Shown: piece after piece, positions 31,885 to 46,199 of the stretch | How positions within the stretch are numbered: the first letter of the stretch is position 1 | Layout of the letters: the number at the start of each line of letters is the position of its first letter | Assembly: GCF_000213175.1 (NCBI RefSeq) | Contig: NW_009799100.1 | Coordinates: 854,409-918,408, forward strand | DNA from: Neurospora tetrasperma FGSC 2508 | Taxonomy: Eukaryota > Ascomycota > Sordariomycetes > Sordariales > Sordariaceae | Direction of reading: 5' to 3' | DNA: 64,000 bases | Program-made: the position numbers and the translations under genes | Notes under the pieces: model-generated | What the model was told of the DNA's origin: nothing | Seen by the model: only the letters and a program-made list of their open reading frames with translations | Databases searched by the model: none

Positions 31885-33879
31885 CTATCCCCCTTTAAAA
31901 GAAGCTCGCAGAGCTAAAAAATCTATATATATATATAATAATAAATCCCTATTCAAAAACAATTATAATCCACCAACTATATTGGAAGTAACTTTTTAAA
32001 TTATATATCTATTAACCGTCGTATAATTTTCCTAAATACCAAATACAATTTATCCTTTACGTCCTTACTAACTATTATATCGATTGGCTCCGTTATTACC
32101 GTACTTAAAAATAGCTTTGTATCGGTTACGGAGGTTATTTTTTACTAGAAGTGTGCGGAGCAGTAATGCGGAAGTTCCAATATAGGAGCGGCCGGGGGTT
32201 CTAAGGAATTAGAGACGGCTAGGGAGCTAAAGGTAAAGTATTAGAGAAATCTTTAAACCCCCGGCGGTATTAATTTATCCGGATTTTCGTAATAAAACTA
32301 TTAAGGATAATATTCGTAATTAATAATATTAGTAACAAATTCCTAAATAGGGTCCCCAATCTTCTATTTAATATAGTAGTACTAATATATATTACTACCT
32401 AATTAAATATAATTAATAAACTTTTTAAAAGCCTATTCCTCGTACTCCTCCTAATTATCCGTATATATTATTACCCGGCCTTTATTTACCTTTATATTCA
32501 TTATAATATTCTAACCGGGCAATTCCGTACCCGACTAAAACTATACTATAAAAATATAAAAGATTAGTAAGTACTTTATATTAACGGATAGGGAGAGGTG
32601 GACTATATACAAATTAGCGCAGACAATTCTAAAAGGGCCTTCCTAATAAGGGGAAAGCTTCGTATATAGCCGACTATTAGCGAAATTTATAGTATTTGAA
32701 AGAATTATATTATTAATATAATATTTAAAGGAGTCAATACATTTTTTATTAGTAGTATCTTTATAATATTCTTATATACAATAAATCTATTAAACAGCGA
32801 AGTTCTATATTTTTTAAAAGCAATCTATTAATTTATTAACTTTATAATACTCTTTAAATTAAACTAGTAAAAGATTTAGAGGCAGCGGAATTCGGGGTTT
32901 TATACCTATATAAGGGTAATAACTATAATTAGCGAAGAACGGTAAAATCCCTATTAATAAAGAAATAGTATTATTACTAGCAAATTCTACAAGAGGCAAC
33001 TATTTAGCCCAATTTATTTAAGCCTAAATGATATATATCCTTAAAAATTACTCTATTTTTATATTAATACATTCGATTTATATATTAGTTTAAGGGTAGA
33101 AGGCGGAGGTTAACTTCCTAATAATAAATAGTTTTTTATAAAGAATAAATTAGAAGCGGAATATAAATTAGGTACTTCTATTAGATAGAATATTATTTAG
33201 TAAACTATAAATATAATAGATACAATTAATAAAACAATTAATTAATTCTTTGGCCTCTAGGATTAATATTGGGATATAGTATTATATTTTTGTATATTAG
33301 TCAATAATAATAGTAATATACTTAAAGGTTTGGCCGAAGTAGGTACTATCCGGTAGTACGGTAATATAATTAACTAAAATTGCTATCTAAAATACTAGGG
33401 AAATAACTATAGGTTTAAAATAGCCGGCGGAATTGCGCTTAAGTAATTTAGTTTTAGTATAAGGGAAGTAGCTTCTATAAAAAAGCCTTATATTATTATA
33501 TATCCCTTCCTAATAGAAATTATATTGTGAAAATTTGTATATAGTATTATAACTAGGGTAATCCGCGCTAGGAGTATTATATTAGTAATTAATTAATTAG
33601 AATTAAAGGCCCTTATTGTAGGGGTTAATAATAATTCTATCTTTTTACTTTATAATACCGTTAATAATATAGTATTCCGAAAAAATTCTATAGAATACCT
33701 TCCTAATAATTAAAGGCTACTACCGTTATAATACGTTTATTAAATAAAATACTAACTTTGAGAGGAAAATTAAAGTTTTAGAGTTCGTATAAATAAGGTT
33801 ATTAATTAATTTAGTATTAAAGTCCTTGGGGCCGAGTAGGTATAGCACAAAGCTAGCGGCGGGGTCTTTAAAATAATTA

Positions 33880-34130
33880 TTTTTAAATTATAAGGGGTTG
33901 AATAATAGTCTTTTATAGGTAATAAAGCGACCGTTTTCTTCGCCGTTGGGGCGGTTGTTAATTTTGCGGTTTAAAGTATCGGGGCGTAGATTCTTAGAGG
34001 TTAGGGTATACTTTATTAAAAAATTAAATCGAAATAGGAATTAAGACTAGTGTATATACTATTGGGTAAATTACTTATTCGTTGTAAAGGTTTAGAGGTT
34101 TTTATAATTTATTAGAATATTAAAAAGTTA
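33880..34130 (-). pseudogene. RNase H remnant of the minus-strand gypsy element
   Basis: The minus-strand translation gives readable blocks NLRPDTLNRKINNRPNGEEN (near 33,930-33,990) and, upstream, a T-T-N-K/F-T-Q block matching the DHKNLEYFTTNK...RPGSKNPRPDALTRR region of gypsy RNase H. In-frame stops from RIP interrupt it. Confidence 0.65.
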
Positions 34131-34599
34131 TTAAATACCCTTAAACTCCGGCTACTACTCCTCGAATACTTTAATAATAATTAGTAATTCTTTATTATAA
34201 ATATTGTAATTATATTCCTACGAAGTATATTTAGCGGAGAAGTAGGTTATAGGGTAAAGGATCTTATTATTACTATACTAAGAGAGGGTTCTGTTAATAG
34301 CCTAATTAGAAGTGTTTATTTTAATAATTGTTTTTTTAGTCCAATTATAAGTTTTTAATACTAGGCTTTCTATAAAAGACTTCTTTAAAAACTCGAATAT
34401 TCGTTAGTAATTAGTATTTTAAATTTAGGCTATATCCTTCTTTATAAATTCTTAAAGTAGGGTAATTATAGTCGAGAAGTTTTTAATAAACCGTCGGTAG
34501 AAATTTGCGAAGCTAAGGAAAGATTGAAGGGACTTTTTAAATTTTGGGGCTAGCTATTTAGTTACTACTTTAATTTTCTCTAAATTTATTCCAATACTT

Positions 34600-35180
34600 C
34601 CCAGGGTAATAATTAGCCCTAAATACTTAGTACGTATAGTATAGAATTTATATTTATTAATATTAACGCTAAGTCCTACTCTAGCCAACCGGTTAAGGAT
34701 ATTGTTAATATACTATTCGTAGTCCCTTATATTATCCGAATAGATTAGAAGGTTATTAAAGTATACAATTATATAGATATTAAAAATATTGTATAGGATA
34801 TTATTAATATAATTCTAGAAAGTACCGGGGGCTCCTTATAAACCGAAGGGGATAATAAGGGATTCGAAAAGGCCGAAGCGTATTATAAATATAATTAGCT
34901 ACTTATAGCCCTATTTTATTCGAATACGGTTAAAAGCAATTATTATATCAAATTTTATAAAAATTTTAGTATAGTAAATTACGTTTAGAATCTTTTTAAT
35001 AAGTAGAAGTAAATAGTAGGATTTAGGGTAATATTATTAATTCCCTTATAATTAATATAAATGCAGACTCCGCTTTTTAATTTTTGAATAAGTAGGACCG
35101 GGGCTAAGGCTTCTAATTATAATAATTGAATAAACTTCTTCTTAAGGTTATTATTCATTTATTTTTTAATAACGCTAAAT
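34600..35180 (-). pseudogene. Reverse transcriptase remnant of the minus-strand gypsy element
   Basis: The minus strand reads APVLLIQKLKSGVCIYINYK (RIP form of KPGGVRICVDYRGINN) near 35,090 and YIIVYFNNLLIYSDN (RIP form of the catalytic YLDDILIYS motif) near 34,740. Both catalytic Asp codons have become Asn, so the enzyme is dead even apart from the stops. Confidence 0.8.
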
Positions 35181-38100
35181 TCGTCCGGGTTAAAAATATA
35201 ATTATAGGTAGCGGGCGGCGAAGTTCCTAAACGGAATTCGAATTTAAGATTGTACGAACGATTAGGAGGGAGAATTTCTACACCCTCTTACCTAAAAGTA
35301 TTAATATAATACTAGTATTGCTTAAGGAATTTAACTTAAATTTCGTCATCGGTCTTTAAAAATTTATTTACTTTTTTATAGAATTTAGTACCGTCTTCGA
35401 ATATAATTTTACTAATATTAATACTGTTAATAGCGAAGTACTTATTAATTATTTCTTCGTAGTATAGGAAATTATTATTAGTATTATTAATTTGAATAGA
35501 GTTAGCAACTTTTACTATACGTAAGGTAATCACATTTCCCTTCCCAACGAAAGTATTAATCTATTTATAATAATTACTACTAAATAACTTTTTATACTTT
35601 TAATTATAGCTTATTAAAACATCCTTAATTATTTCTTTAATAAAATTATTATTTATACCCCCAAGATTTAGGACGCTTCCTTCCTTCTTTATTTAATACT
35701 CTTCTTTTAATCTTTTAATATCTTCCTCTATTCCAACCCTAGTAATATAAATAATTTAAAATCTTTTTATTTTAATTAATTAATTAAAATTTACAATAAA
35801 GAATTCCTTAATATCGTTAGAGTTAATAGGATTGTTGGGAATACTATAGAGACGGATTGGAGATTAGTAGTCCGCAATTCTAATATAGGTTCCTCTAATA
35901 ATTTAATATAGTATTAACCAGTAAATTAAAGTATTAACCGGGAGGTCTATTAATATTAGTATTTAGTTAGAACTAATTAGAGTTTTACTAAGCGGAGTAA
36001 TATTTAATCGGTTAATTATTCGGTTCTTAAACTAATTAAACTTCTAATTAGTAATTTATTTTATAATTATAAAAATAAATAAATAATAAGTAGATTTTCT
36101 TTATAGTAATTCTAGTTCCCCTTCCTCGGGTACTTCTTCGTAAGAAGGTATTTTATACGCGGAACGAATACCGGGTATATTAGGGCGAGGGGGGGAAAGG
36201 TAGCGAACTACTAAGGGGGTATAATAGTTAATAGTTCTATAAAGGAGGTAGCCGTATTACTTATAAGCGGGCCCAAAACGGAGGGAATTACTAGGCTAAT
36301 TAATACCCAAAATATAATATATTAACTATAAATAGCTAAAAATAATAGGATTATTTTCGGCGAAGCTATAAATAAGAAGGTTAATAACTTCGTAATAAAT
36401 TTCTACTTATATTATTATTTTAATAAAATAGGTAATATTACCCTTAATTTAACTATTAGAAAAATATAATAATTTAAGGACTAGTAATTTAAAGAGAGGC
36501 AAACAATGCCAGAAAGTAAACCGCCGGTCAATAAAATTAAGTACAGTATAACCACTATTAATTAGAGCGGAATAATATAAGGAGAAGTAGATAGAAAGAT
36601 TTAGTAAATTAGAATATTTATAGCAGCTATCTATTAAAAATCTATTTATTTTAATAATATTTAACTATATAAAGATAAACCCCTATAATCCTCCTCCTTA
36701 TTCTATAAATTAATACTTCTAAATGCAATTTGAATTAAAGACTATATATTTCCTTATCTTTAAATTAAATTCGTTTTATCGCCTATAATACGATTATGAA
36801 ACCGGGCTAGTAGATAAAAACCGGGTAATAATAACCGCCGGAGCTAAAAGTATTTAGAATAATTGTTGGGAAACTTATAGGAAGGCCGGTACCTATAGCA
36901 TTAATTTAATAACCGCCGCTATAATTAGAGCACTACTAACTATAATTATATTAACCCTAAGCCGGTTGCTACTATTAGCTACTATTACTATTAGTATTAT
37001 TATTACTATTATTATTATTATTCTTATTCTTATTTCAGTTTCTATTTCTATCCCTATAGGGTTTGACTTTCTTTTTAAAATTAATATAAAAATAATATTC
37101 CACCAAGAAATATCCCTTCCTACTATAGTAAGTATATATACTATTCTTTATATAATATTCGAAAATATTATTATCGATTAAGTAAAAGATTTGGACGTCG
37201 GAATTTAATACTATATTAAGGTCTATAGTAGAACTTCCTTAATTAACAGTAGCCTCTCTAGTAAATATAGAGGTATTAGAAGTACTAGTAGTAGTAGTAT
37301 TAGAGCCAGTCTTACAATAGGGGTTAGAATTCTATTATACTAATCCTTATTTTTTAAATTCTTTATAAAATTATAAGCGAGAATCAATTACTTATTATAC
37401 TTATTATTAATAGGTTAGGGATTTTAATAAATAATAATAATGCGGATATAGTCCGAGATCTTTTAGTACAAATGATAGATTTTTATACTATTATCAAAAT
37501 TATAGTAATTGATTAAACGGGTAAAATTATCCTTAAACTCTTACTATTTTATACCTTTAATTATTTTTAACTCTTTGAATTCGTAACGAAAATAAATAAT
37601 AATATTTATATTATTATACTTCGTAGTAAGTTCTACTAAGAGGGCCTCCGCTATAAGCTATTTAGCGGGGAATTTAATAAGGATTTTAATAAATTCAAAT
37701 TCAATAGCTTCGAAAGGGGCGCCCTTAATAGAGCAAACGATAAGGAAAAACTTCTTACACTCAGTATTAAAGAGTTAAGGGTCGTCTAACTAAGTGAATT
37801 AGATATAGAAACGCTAAGTACAAAATTTAACGGAGCGTTTAATAGTAGTACCTTTACTATTAAACGCTAGTATTATAATAATATATAATACTAACCTATA
37901 ACTACTACTATCGTCTATAAAAGCTATAATATTAGGTTCGGGTTTTTTATTACTAGAATCGTCTTCTGGAAGTATAATATTACAAGCTTAGGCGGCAATA
38001 AGACGCTAATATAGATTATTAATCGTTTTTTAATACTTTTCCTTCTACTTCTAGTAAATAATTTTAAAATTGGTTTTTAAAATAGAAAATTTTAATTTTA

Positions 38101-38796
38101 GGGTAATAATATTTATTTGTAGTAAACCGACTTCAGTAGGATAAACGTTACAAATAACTCTAACTATAGTTTTGTAATTCTTAATAGCCTCCTATATTTA
38201 AAAGAGGGCTTTTATTTGGATTATAATAATATTACTATTAAATTATTCAATCTTTTACTAAGCTAATACTAATTAGGACTTAAAAATTTCGAATAATTCC
38301 TCCGCCTTATATACTTTTATTTGAATTCCAATAATAATTTTATAAATTAATTAATTAAAAACTATAAATATAATATAGAAAATAAGGAGGATAGTAAAAC
38401 TAAAAGTATCGTCAATTAGGATATTGCTAATAATAATTATTTAATTATTAAATGCTTCGAGCGCTTATAAAATATTTGAATAATAATTACAATTAGTAGA
38501 ATCGGCTACCGCCAAAGCGCTAATTGCTATAATTACCAAAAAATTGTCAGTTACTAGGGGGTTAGACATAAATCGCTAAATTAATACGCCGGTAAGTATA
38601 AAAGAGAGAAAGAGAGGGCGAATTACTTAATTATAATATTCGGTTTAATAATTATTTAGCTTAAGGTTTAGGATTATAACAAAGGTTTTAATTGTACGGC
38701 TATAAATTTTAATTAATTAATTAATACAATTGCAAATTAATCTTCCTCTTTATTAAATAGTGAACGTACGTAGTATAATAATTTAATATAATAAAC

Positions 38797-39020
38797 TATT
38801 ACGGGGCGAGAGGGTACCGTTGGGGGTAAGGTAGGATATGCGTTATTATACGAAGGAGGAGATGGGAAAGTGTGCGTAGAGGACTAGCTATATAGGCGAG
38901 AGCCTAGACTGGGCTAGTCCGTACGCGTGCACACACGTGGGACTGCACGTGACCAGAGCCGTTAATAGCTCTAGAATGAAGGCGTGCAGTGTGACCACAT
39001 CACAAGCTAGCCCTATAATA
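38797..39020 (-). repeat. LTR (right, 5' LTR in element orientation)
   Basis: 224 bp direct repeat of the left LTR. Here the inner half (38,797-38,900) is the mutated one and the outer half (about 38,930-39,005: CTGCACGTGACCAGAGCC, GTGCAGTGTGACCACATCAC) is intact. Confidence 0.93.
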
Positions 39021-39025
39021 ATAAT

Positions 39026-39631
39026 ACTAGTTAGGTAATAATTATAGTAGAATAGTAATTATCCAGTAATTATTAGGTAATAGGGTTTTTATACTAGCGG
39101 TTAGAGTTTATAATTAGAGTTTCGTAGTAGTATAGTATAGGGTCGATCTTAGGAAAATTGGTTTGGAATTGTAATGAAATAGTAATATTCCTATAGACTA
39201 TAGGTTGGCCGGGTTCTTTTTTAGGGTAGCGTTTGGTTTAGGGTATTTAAGGCTAAGCTAGGTTAATACTAGAAAGAAATTACAATATTACCACCTTATT
39301 ATACTATTTAGAGAAGTATATCCCCTATATTTCGTATATAAATATAAATTACTACTCTATCTTACTATTTAGCGTCCTTCTTCCGGGTTTTAAATTCTTT
39401 CTTTATCCTTAGGGTTAGCTTAATATTACTTTTTTAGGTCTTAAATTATTTTTCTATCCTTAGGGTCGGTTTAATATTCTTTTTCTAAGTCTTAAATTAT
39501 TTTTCTATTTCCCTAGAGCTTATTAGGGTTAATTAAGTAGCTTATTAAAAGTAGCTAGAAGGCTAATATTCCGGAGTATTTTTAATTATAATCTATTATA
39601 AATATAGGTTTTTATAAGTAATTCGCTATTA
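39026..39631. other. RIP-degraded spacer between two retroelements
   Basis: About 600 bp of AT-rich sequence with no readable domain. It is probably older repeat DNA into which both flanking elements inserted. Confidence 0.4.
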
Positions 39632-39636
39632 CTCTA

Positions 39637-39839
39637 TGTGAGACGATGACCCTGTCGGGTGGCACCAACCCAGTCGGGACGACCTGGGTAACTAGGCGCC
39701 ACCAGCAGGCAGGCAAATCGGACTAACCTAGGTCGCTAGGGTATAAAACCCAGGTAGTACTTAAACTATAGGCAGAATAGTTCATTAGACAATTAATACT
39801 ATAAAATCATCTATATAACCACGGACCGTTCATTTTACA
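39637..39839 (+). repeat. 5' LTR of the chromovirus
   Basis: 203 bp. The first about 90 bp keeps G/C at nearly every site that differs from the other LTR; the last about 100 bp is the mutated half (for example AATACTATAAAATC against AATACCACAAGATC). Confidence 0.95.
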
Positions 39840-40019
39840 ATAGTGCCTAATAATAAGTAACTTGAATTATCGCTATCCTATACTATACTATTAGATTTCT
39901 TTTTGGAATCTCTTTTATTCTATTTTAATCGCGCGTCACCCAGCCGCTGCACTTTGTATACTAAGCTATATACCGGTTCCCTAACCGCTATTATCCAACT
40001 AATTAATTATTATTATTCA

Positions 40020-43000
40020 TTAATACTATACCTAAAATAGACTTAACCGACCCGACGACCATTAGAGATTTGCGCTACGTATCGGACTTTATCTATCTCA
40101 ACCTACGCTTCTAATAGGTCGGACGGCTCAATTAATTAAAACGCGAGGCTTTTAACTAAATTATTGCGACTCTACCCCCTCCCGACGAAAATGCATTAGT
40201 TATATTATCGTCTATAATGCGAATTTTACGCTAATTTCAACGCACGTCCTTATTTTCTTACCCAAATAATTGAATTTTCGACTACTATATTCCAAAATAA
40301 GTCTTTAAAGTAGTAATTGAACTTACACCAGTCTAACTACAAAATAGCAAACCCCAACTAATATTATAATAATTACTGTCCCCCTCTCTATATACTCTCC
40401 CTATAATATTAAAATTATACGAGAATTACAACCCTACCGGTTAAAACGCCGATAATAATATATTTACTACTATAAATACTAATATAAGAGCGGCTACTAC
40501 TATAAAAAATAATACTACTAATAAATTAACCGTCTACTAAGAATACCCCAATAATAAACTAACCATCGTATAAAATAATAACTAAAGCGACTAATTACCC
40601 AATACCGCCAATAATTTACTATCCGATTATTAGTAAATTCCCCGTAGCAAGGCCGAACCTCTAAAATCAATTATACTAGTAGAATCAGCTCCTCCAAATC
40701 TACAATCTAATAATTAACCGCTCAACCAATTACTTATAACTAATATTAAAGAAAACGAATACCGGACCGAGGGAGACTGATAACCGATTATATTATTTAA
40801 ATTCGAAGGCTGTAGTTTCTTCGATTCTACAAACGAACCGTTCTCCCTACCAAATATCGAACCCTTTCAATATACAACTATAGACAGTAATCTTCTACTA
40901 TTCCCTAAATATAAAATAGAAAATATTAGAAAAAATATAATAGACGGTATTATTAATAAATATTTACTATAGAATATAGCGTATAATATCAATATAAGCG
41001 AAGTAAATTTATAATACAATATAAAAATAACCGACCTACTAATAAAATTCAATCTATATAAATTAAATTTAGCACTACCCTCCTATATAAATAGGCGATC
41101 TATATCGGCCGAATCGGATATTTCTATACTTAATATACTACTTAACGTAATAACTAATTTTATCAATCGAACCGCCCAACATTTAGTAAATGTTGAATTC
41201 CAACAGACTTCTCTATTAATATAGGATCTATTATAGCGAATATAAAATAGAATTACAATTATAATTTCCTCTAATTTAAATTTAATTTCCTTTAATAAAT
41301 CGAGTGATATAATACGTATATTAGAGACCGCCGATCCAAATTTACAATAAATACTACCGCCGCTACTCCCTATAGAAATAAGAAACGCCGGAAAGAATAA
41401 ACTTATCTAATTACCAACTATTATTGTAATTAACCTAAATTTATTAATAATTCTTCGTAAACCATTTCCAACTAATAATAAGCAATCGCTAGAAAGCCGA
41501 ATAATAACCCTAGAACCTCCTAAGAAGGTACCTAAACGACCAAACCCCTAAGCTCCTTTTCTATTATTACAAAATAAATGATATATCCAATCAATAACGC
41601 TTTTAAAGCTATTAAAATAATAAAAAAGGAAAGTGATAATTAAAATCAAATTATTGTTCAACGCCTTTAAATTTATTAAAACCCTACTCCCAAATATGAA
41701 TCTCCCCTGTCCTTATACCTTCTAATATAAATTATAAAATCCTCCTAATATTATATTCGTACCCTCACCGAAACCCCCAAAACCCTACTTATTAATATAA
41801 CCCTCATTTTCCCCCGATATTACCGGTCTACCCCCTAGAAATTAACGTATAGTTAAACTACCTTCCAATTCCCAATTATTTAGAAAATAATTACAAAAAA
41901 TACTATAAAGTCTGCTTCGTATACTTCGTAGGCTCCAAGCAGCTATTTAACGCTAGCGCTAATTAACCAAACAAAAAATTAGCAATATAAGTTCCGTATA
42001 GGTAGATACTAGTAGTAACGCTACTATTGAAGATAACAACTATAGTAAGAATACTAGTAATAATAACAATACTACCACAGCTAAAGAATTAGAAACGTTA
42101 AATACTAATAAAGAGCTTTATTATATTACGCGTATTATTAAAGCTATAGGTAAAATAAATAATAATAAACTCGAAACTATAACTAATTGCTTCGCTACTT
42201 CCCTTTAATCTGCTATATTTAATAGTTAGAGGATTTTAGTAATCGGCTACTTTTAGTCCGACGCTAAAGAAAAAGACGGTAATATAAGAGGTAATTACTT
42301 TCAAAAGAAAAATAAGGTCTATATTACTTCGCCGTATCTTTTCATTAAGACCGTCCGAGATAATACCGTCAATAATAATCTAAAAGTAAATACTCTTCAA
42401 AAGAATTTATACCAATTATTTATAAGCGGAATAAAGGTATAATATATAAACCAATTTAATACAAAAACCTGTATAACTATAAAGTAGAATCTAGATAGTT
42501 AGTACATTACAATTCTTTTACATTGGAAGGGCCCCGCGCCTAAGTATTAGCCAAGCTTAATACGTTGGAATATTTATATAATAATTGCCGTACTAGCAAA
42601 CTACCCCGCAATATCGCGATAAAAGTCATTCGCTACTCTAAAGAATTAAGAGAGAAAAATAAGGGTAAATATATAGCGCGTATTTACAATTGCCAATACC
42701 CTAACTTAAAGGATTTAGTTGTTAAACCAGCCGATAATATAATTTTAAATAAATATTTAACGTACGTAGACCGTTGTACGGAAACCTGTTGGTTTAAAAT
42801 TATCGACGATTTAGGAGGTTATAATAGTAATTTTAATAAGTATATATTGAGGGTTGAATTTAATAGTAAGCTTCCAAATATTAAAGCTATCGAAACTATT
42901 AATTTTATAAAGTAGGAAGAAGACGCTAAAGAGGAATTAGGTATAGCGTTCTAGGGTAGAGATAATTGTAATTACCCCGGCTTATTTTTTAATTATAATA
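40020..43000 (+). pseudogene. gag-like region of the chromovirus
   Basis: Begins near 40,030 with a readable IDLTDPTTIRDLRYVSDF stretch, as in gag proteins of this lineage. The longest surviving frame, 42565-42915 (116 codons; VIRYSKELREKNKGKYIARI then TCWFKIIDDLGGYNSNFNKY), is one open piece and not a separate gene. A CCHC knuckle is not clearly readable. Confidence 0.5.
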
Positions 43001-44514
43001 ATAATTATTAATAATTATCCTTACCGCACGAGCAGGAGTGGCCGCGCTACTACCACTAGGACCGGATATAACGCGCGCGGGAGTGATCGTGCCACCGCTG
43101 GAACCAGAAGTAATGCGAACCGAGTTTATTGCGCCGCTAATACCGGGGCTGGAGGGAGTACGACCGTAGAGGATATCCTTTATATATAGCGTACAGTATC
43201 CCTTCCGCTAGAAGATAGTAGCGTTGTAGTACGGAGTGCGGGGAAGGCTGGTAATATTATTCGGGAGACTATCTTACGCCAAACAAGCATATATATACTC
43301 AATAAATTATTAAATAGTACAAACGAAGGTATCTAATCTTTAAAGATATTTAGCTAAATTACTTAATATTATAGTAACGGCTACGAACTAAATAGTATTA
43401 TAAGCGTTGTAAAAACCGACGGGAATATTTAGTATATATTTATTAGTAATATAAATATAGGTTATAGTTTGGAAATCGGTAGTTAGGAACAAAAACGTTA
43501 ATTAGAAAGGAAGGGCGAAAAAGACAAGGATACAAAATTCATAGGTAATTAAAACGAAGTAAGTCTTATTAATAATAACTTTACGAAAGGCGTCGGGATT
43601 AATAAATCTTTTATTAAATTTCGGGACTATAGTGAAATTTAAAGTATAGTAAAGGTAGGGGATTTTACAATTAATACTATATAAATTAATATAAGGATTA
43701 AAAATAATAGAAAGGATAAGTATATTAATTTTAGGGGATTTAGAGATTTAAATTACTATAAAGGATATAAGAAAGTATTATAGGCTTTAGGTAAACCGGG
43801 GCTACAAAATTAGGAAAAGCCGTAGAGCCTAGAAATACCTCCGGGGAGGAAACCTTAGGGTTAGAAGTAAGGTCGATTGGGTTGGGACGGTTATAATTAG
43901 AGGAAATTATTTTGGAAGATATTACAATAAGGAAGAAGGAAGGTAGGAGGAAGTTAGGAAGGGGCGCCGTAGGGAGGATTATATAATTCGAAGAGAAGGC
44001 CCTTATACTATTATAAATAGGGGTAAAATTAAGGGTTCAGAAGTAAAGGGACGGAGTAGAAATAAATATAAATAGGAGTAATGAAGCAGAGGGGTAGGGA
44101 CGTAAGTAGGAAGATAGGATAGAGAAATAGAAGGAAGGCGGAGGAAGGAACGGTAAAAGCGGAGAAGGAAAGGCGGCAAAAGAAGGCAGCGTTCTTAATT
44201 ATATCCTTATTATTCTTATTGTTATAGTATTAGGATAATATAGCGAAGGAAGAAACTAAATCAATTTGCTATAGCGGTAGGTAAGAATTATTATAATTAT
44301 AAATAAAGTAGGAGCGGTATAAGTAAACTACGACCGAAATAAAGCTAGGGGTTTTTATACGGCGGTATTTAATACCGTACGGTTTTCCCTCTAGAGAACT
44401 GGAGAAGGACCCTATACCAATAAGGCGCTATAGTTATATAGCTAGGGCAAAAGAATATTATTATCCTTAGCCCCCTTGAACCGTAATAATATCAGATATT
44501 ATAAAGGATATTGT

Positions 44515-44650
44515 AGATTATCGTTTAATAGATACCGGGGTAGTTTATAATCATACTAAGGAAGTTTATTTTTATATGGATATTGTAAATTATTATTAGA
44601 AAATAAATATTGTAATTTATTGTTAGGAAACGGATATTGGGGTTTATCAT
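44515..44650 (+). pseudogene. Retroviral-type aspartic protease remnant
   Basis: VDYRLIDTGVVYNHTKEVYF is readable, with the active-site Asp-Thr-Gly at 44531-44539, upstream of the reverse transcriptase as expected for pol. Short and surrounded by stops. Confidence 0.45.
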
Positions 44651-46199
44651 ATAGGTATAACAGCCTATACTCTAATTAGCGTAGTAATTTATTTAACTAA
44701 GACTAATATTACTAAAATCGCCTATACTAATATATTTATCACCGGTACGTTAAATTTAAGCTAGCGCGCAATAGTATTTATATTATCGAAAATAAACGCA
44801 AAACGTATAAAGAAATAAATAAATAAATTAGATTCTAAGGGAGAGCGTTTTAAGGAATAAAGTTTTAAAGAAATTAATTAAAATTATAATTTAGGAGAAG
44901 AGGAAGTATTGCTCGCCGTTAATTCGTTAGTGGGCAATATATTAATAAATATCCCTACTAGTACTATTAAATCTAATATCAATCCCGGTTTTACTTATTT
45001 ATCATTGTACAATAATATAAATCGTCGAACGTATAGAAAGTATAATAAAATCTTTCCTATATATAGTAAAATATTCACCTACGTTTATACTAATTTATAT
45101 ACCAAACCAAAGCTACTAGGCTTAGGACCCGAACCCAATCAGCCTAAGCCTCGCTAATTAAATTAACCGCTTCCGTAAAATAACAAAAGCTATAATTCGG
45201 TAGGCTTTGTAATAAATAATATTAAATATAATAAAGTAACTGAAGTATTTAAAGTAATAAAATAAATTAACTAAAGTCCTTCGAATCCCGTAAATAACCC
45301 TATATAGTAAAATTATCTCTGGATAAACATTCGCCTAAAATTAAAAAGTAATAAATATCCCGTTTATATAAATATTAGTTATTTAAACATTCTAATTAAC
45401 GAATAATAGATTTTTAAAAGTCCAAATAATATATAATTCAATAACTCCGAAATAAAATTATTTAATATTATTGGTAGTTGTATCGTCCTTACTAGAAGAA
45501 TAACCTTTAACCTCTTTATTGAAGGAATTATTAATAACCGCCCTATATAATAAGCTTTTATATTAATTATATAGGTAACTAAAGGACTAACTGCGAAATT
45601 ACTACTCAGAACGCAATAAACTCAACCTAACCATTTTGTTATTAATTCCTTATTAAATACTATACAAATTCTAATATATAGTAATTTAATTATACTAATA
45701 AATTATACTATAAAGTTAATGCGTTAAAGGATATTAATAATGTACAATATAATTATCCTACCGTATTCTAAACGTTTTATCCCTATTAATTTTATATATA
45801 TCGCCGATAAATTACTAATAAATATTCCAAAGGAATATATCTTTAAGGCCAGGCACCCCTATATTTAGAATCATCTCCTCAATACTAAAATTCTAAAGTT
45901 TATAAATATTATTAACGCTACTAATAAACTAATACGTATTTAATATTCCTAGCAGATAAGTACTATCAAAGACCTTAATAGCGACGGTTACCGAATTATT
46001 TCTTTTATTTAAATTTAAGTATTATTAGCCGCTATAAAGGTACAACCGGGCGAAGAATTCGTATTTATAATAAAATTCGAAAATATTACACTCACCCCTA
46101 ATATAAAAATTATATATAACGAACCTAACAAAATAACCGGCGATATCCCTAACTATAAATTAACTAAGGGAAACGTATTAAAGCTTCTTCGCAAATTAT

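Larger units (their letters stand above)
31661..39020 (-). mobile_element. Complete Ty3/gypsy LTR retrotransposon, 7,360 bp, RIP-damaged
   Basis: Two 224 bp LTRs (31661-31884 and 38797-39020), the same length, start TATYACGGGG and end CCCTATAATA. A perfect 5 bp target duplication ATAAT flanks the element (31656-31660 and 39021-39025). A polypurine tract (AAAGGGGGAT on the minus strand, about 31886-31896) next to the left LTR sets the orientation. Reverse transcriptase and RNase H remnants on the minus strand confirm a Ty3/gypsy class. All genes are broken by stops, with Asp-to-Asn and Gly-to-Arg/Ser type changes. Confidence 0.92.

Noticed and set aside
36966-37181. Very hydrophobic 71-codon frame resembling a membrane protein
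   Set aside because: An Ile/Leu-rich translation of RIP-generated AT repeats inside a gypsy element on the opposite strand.
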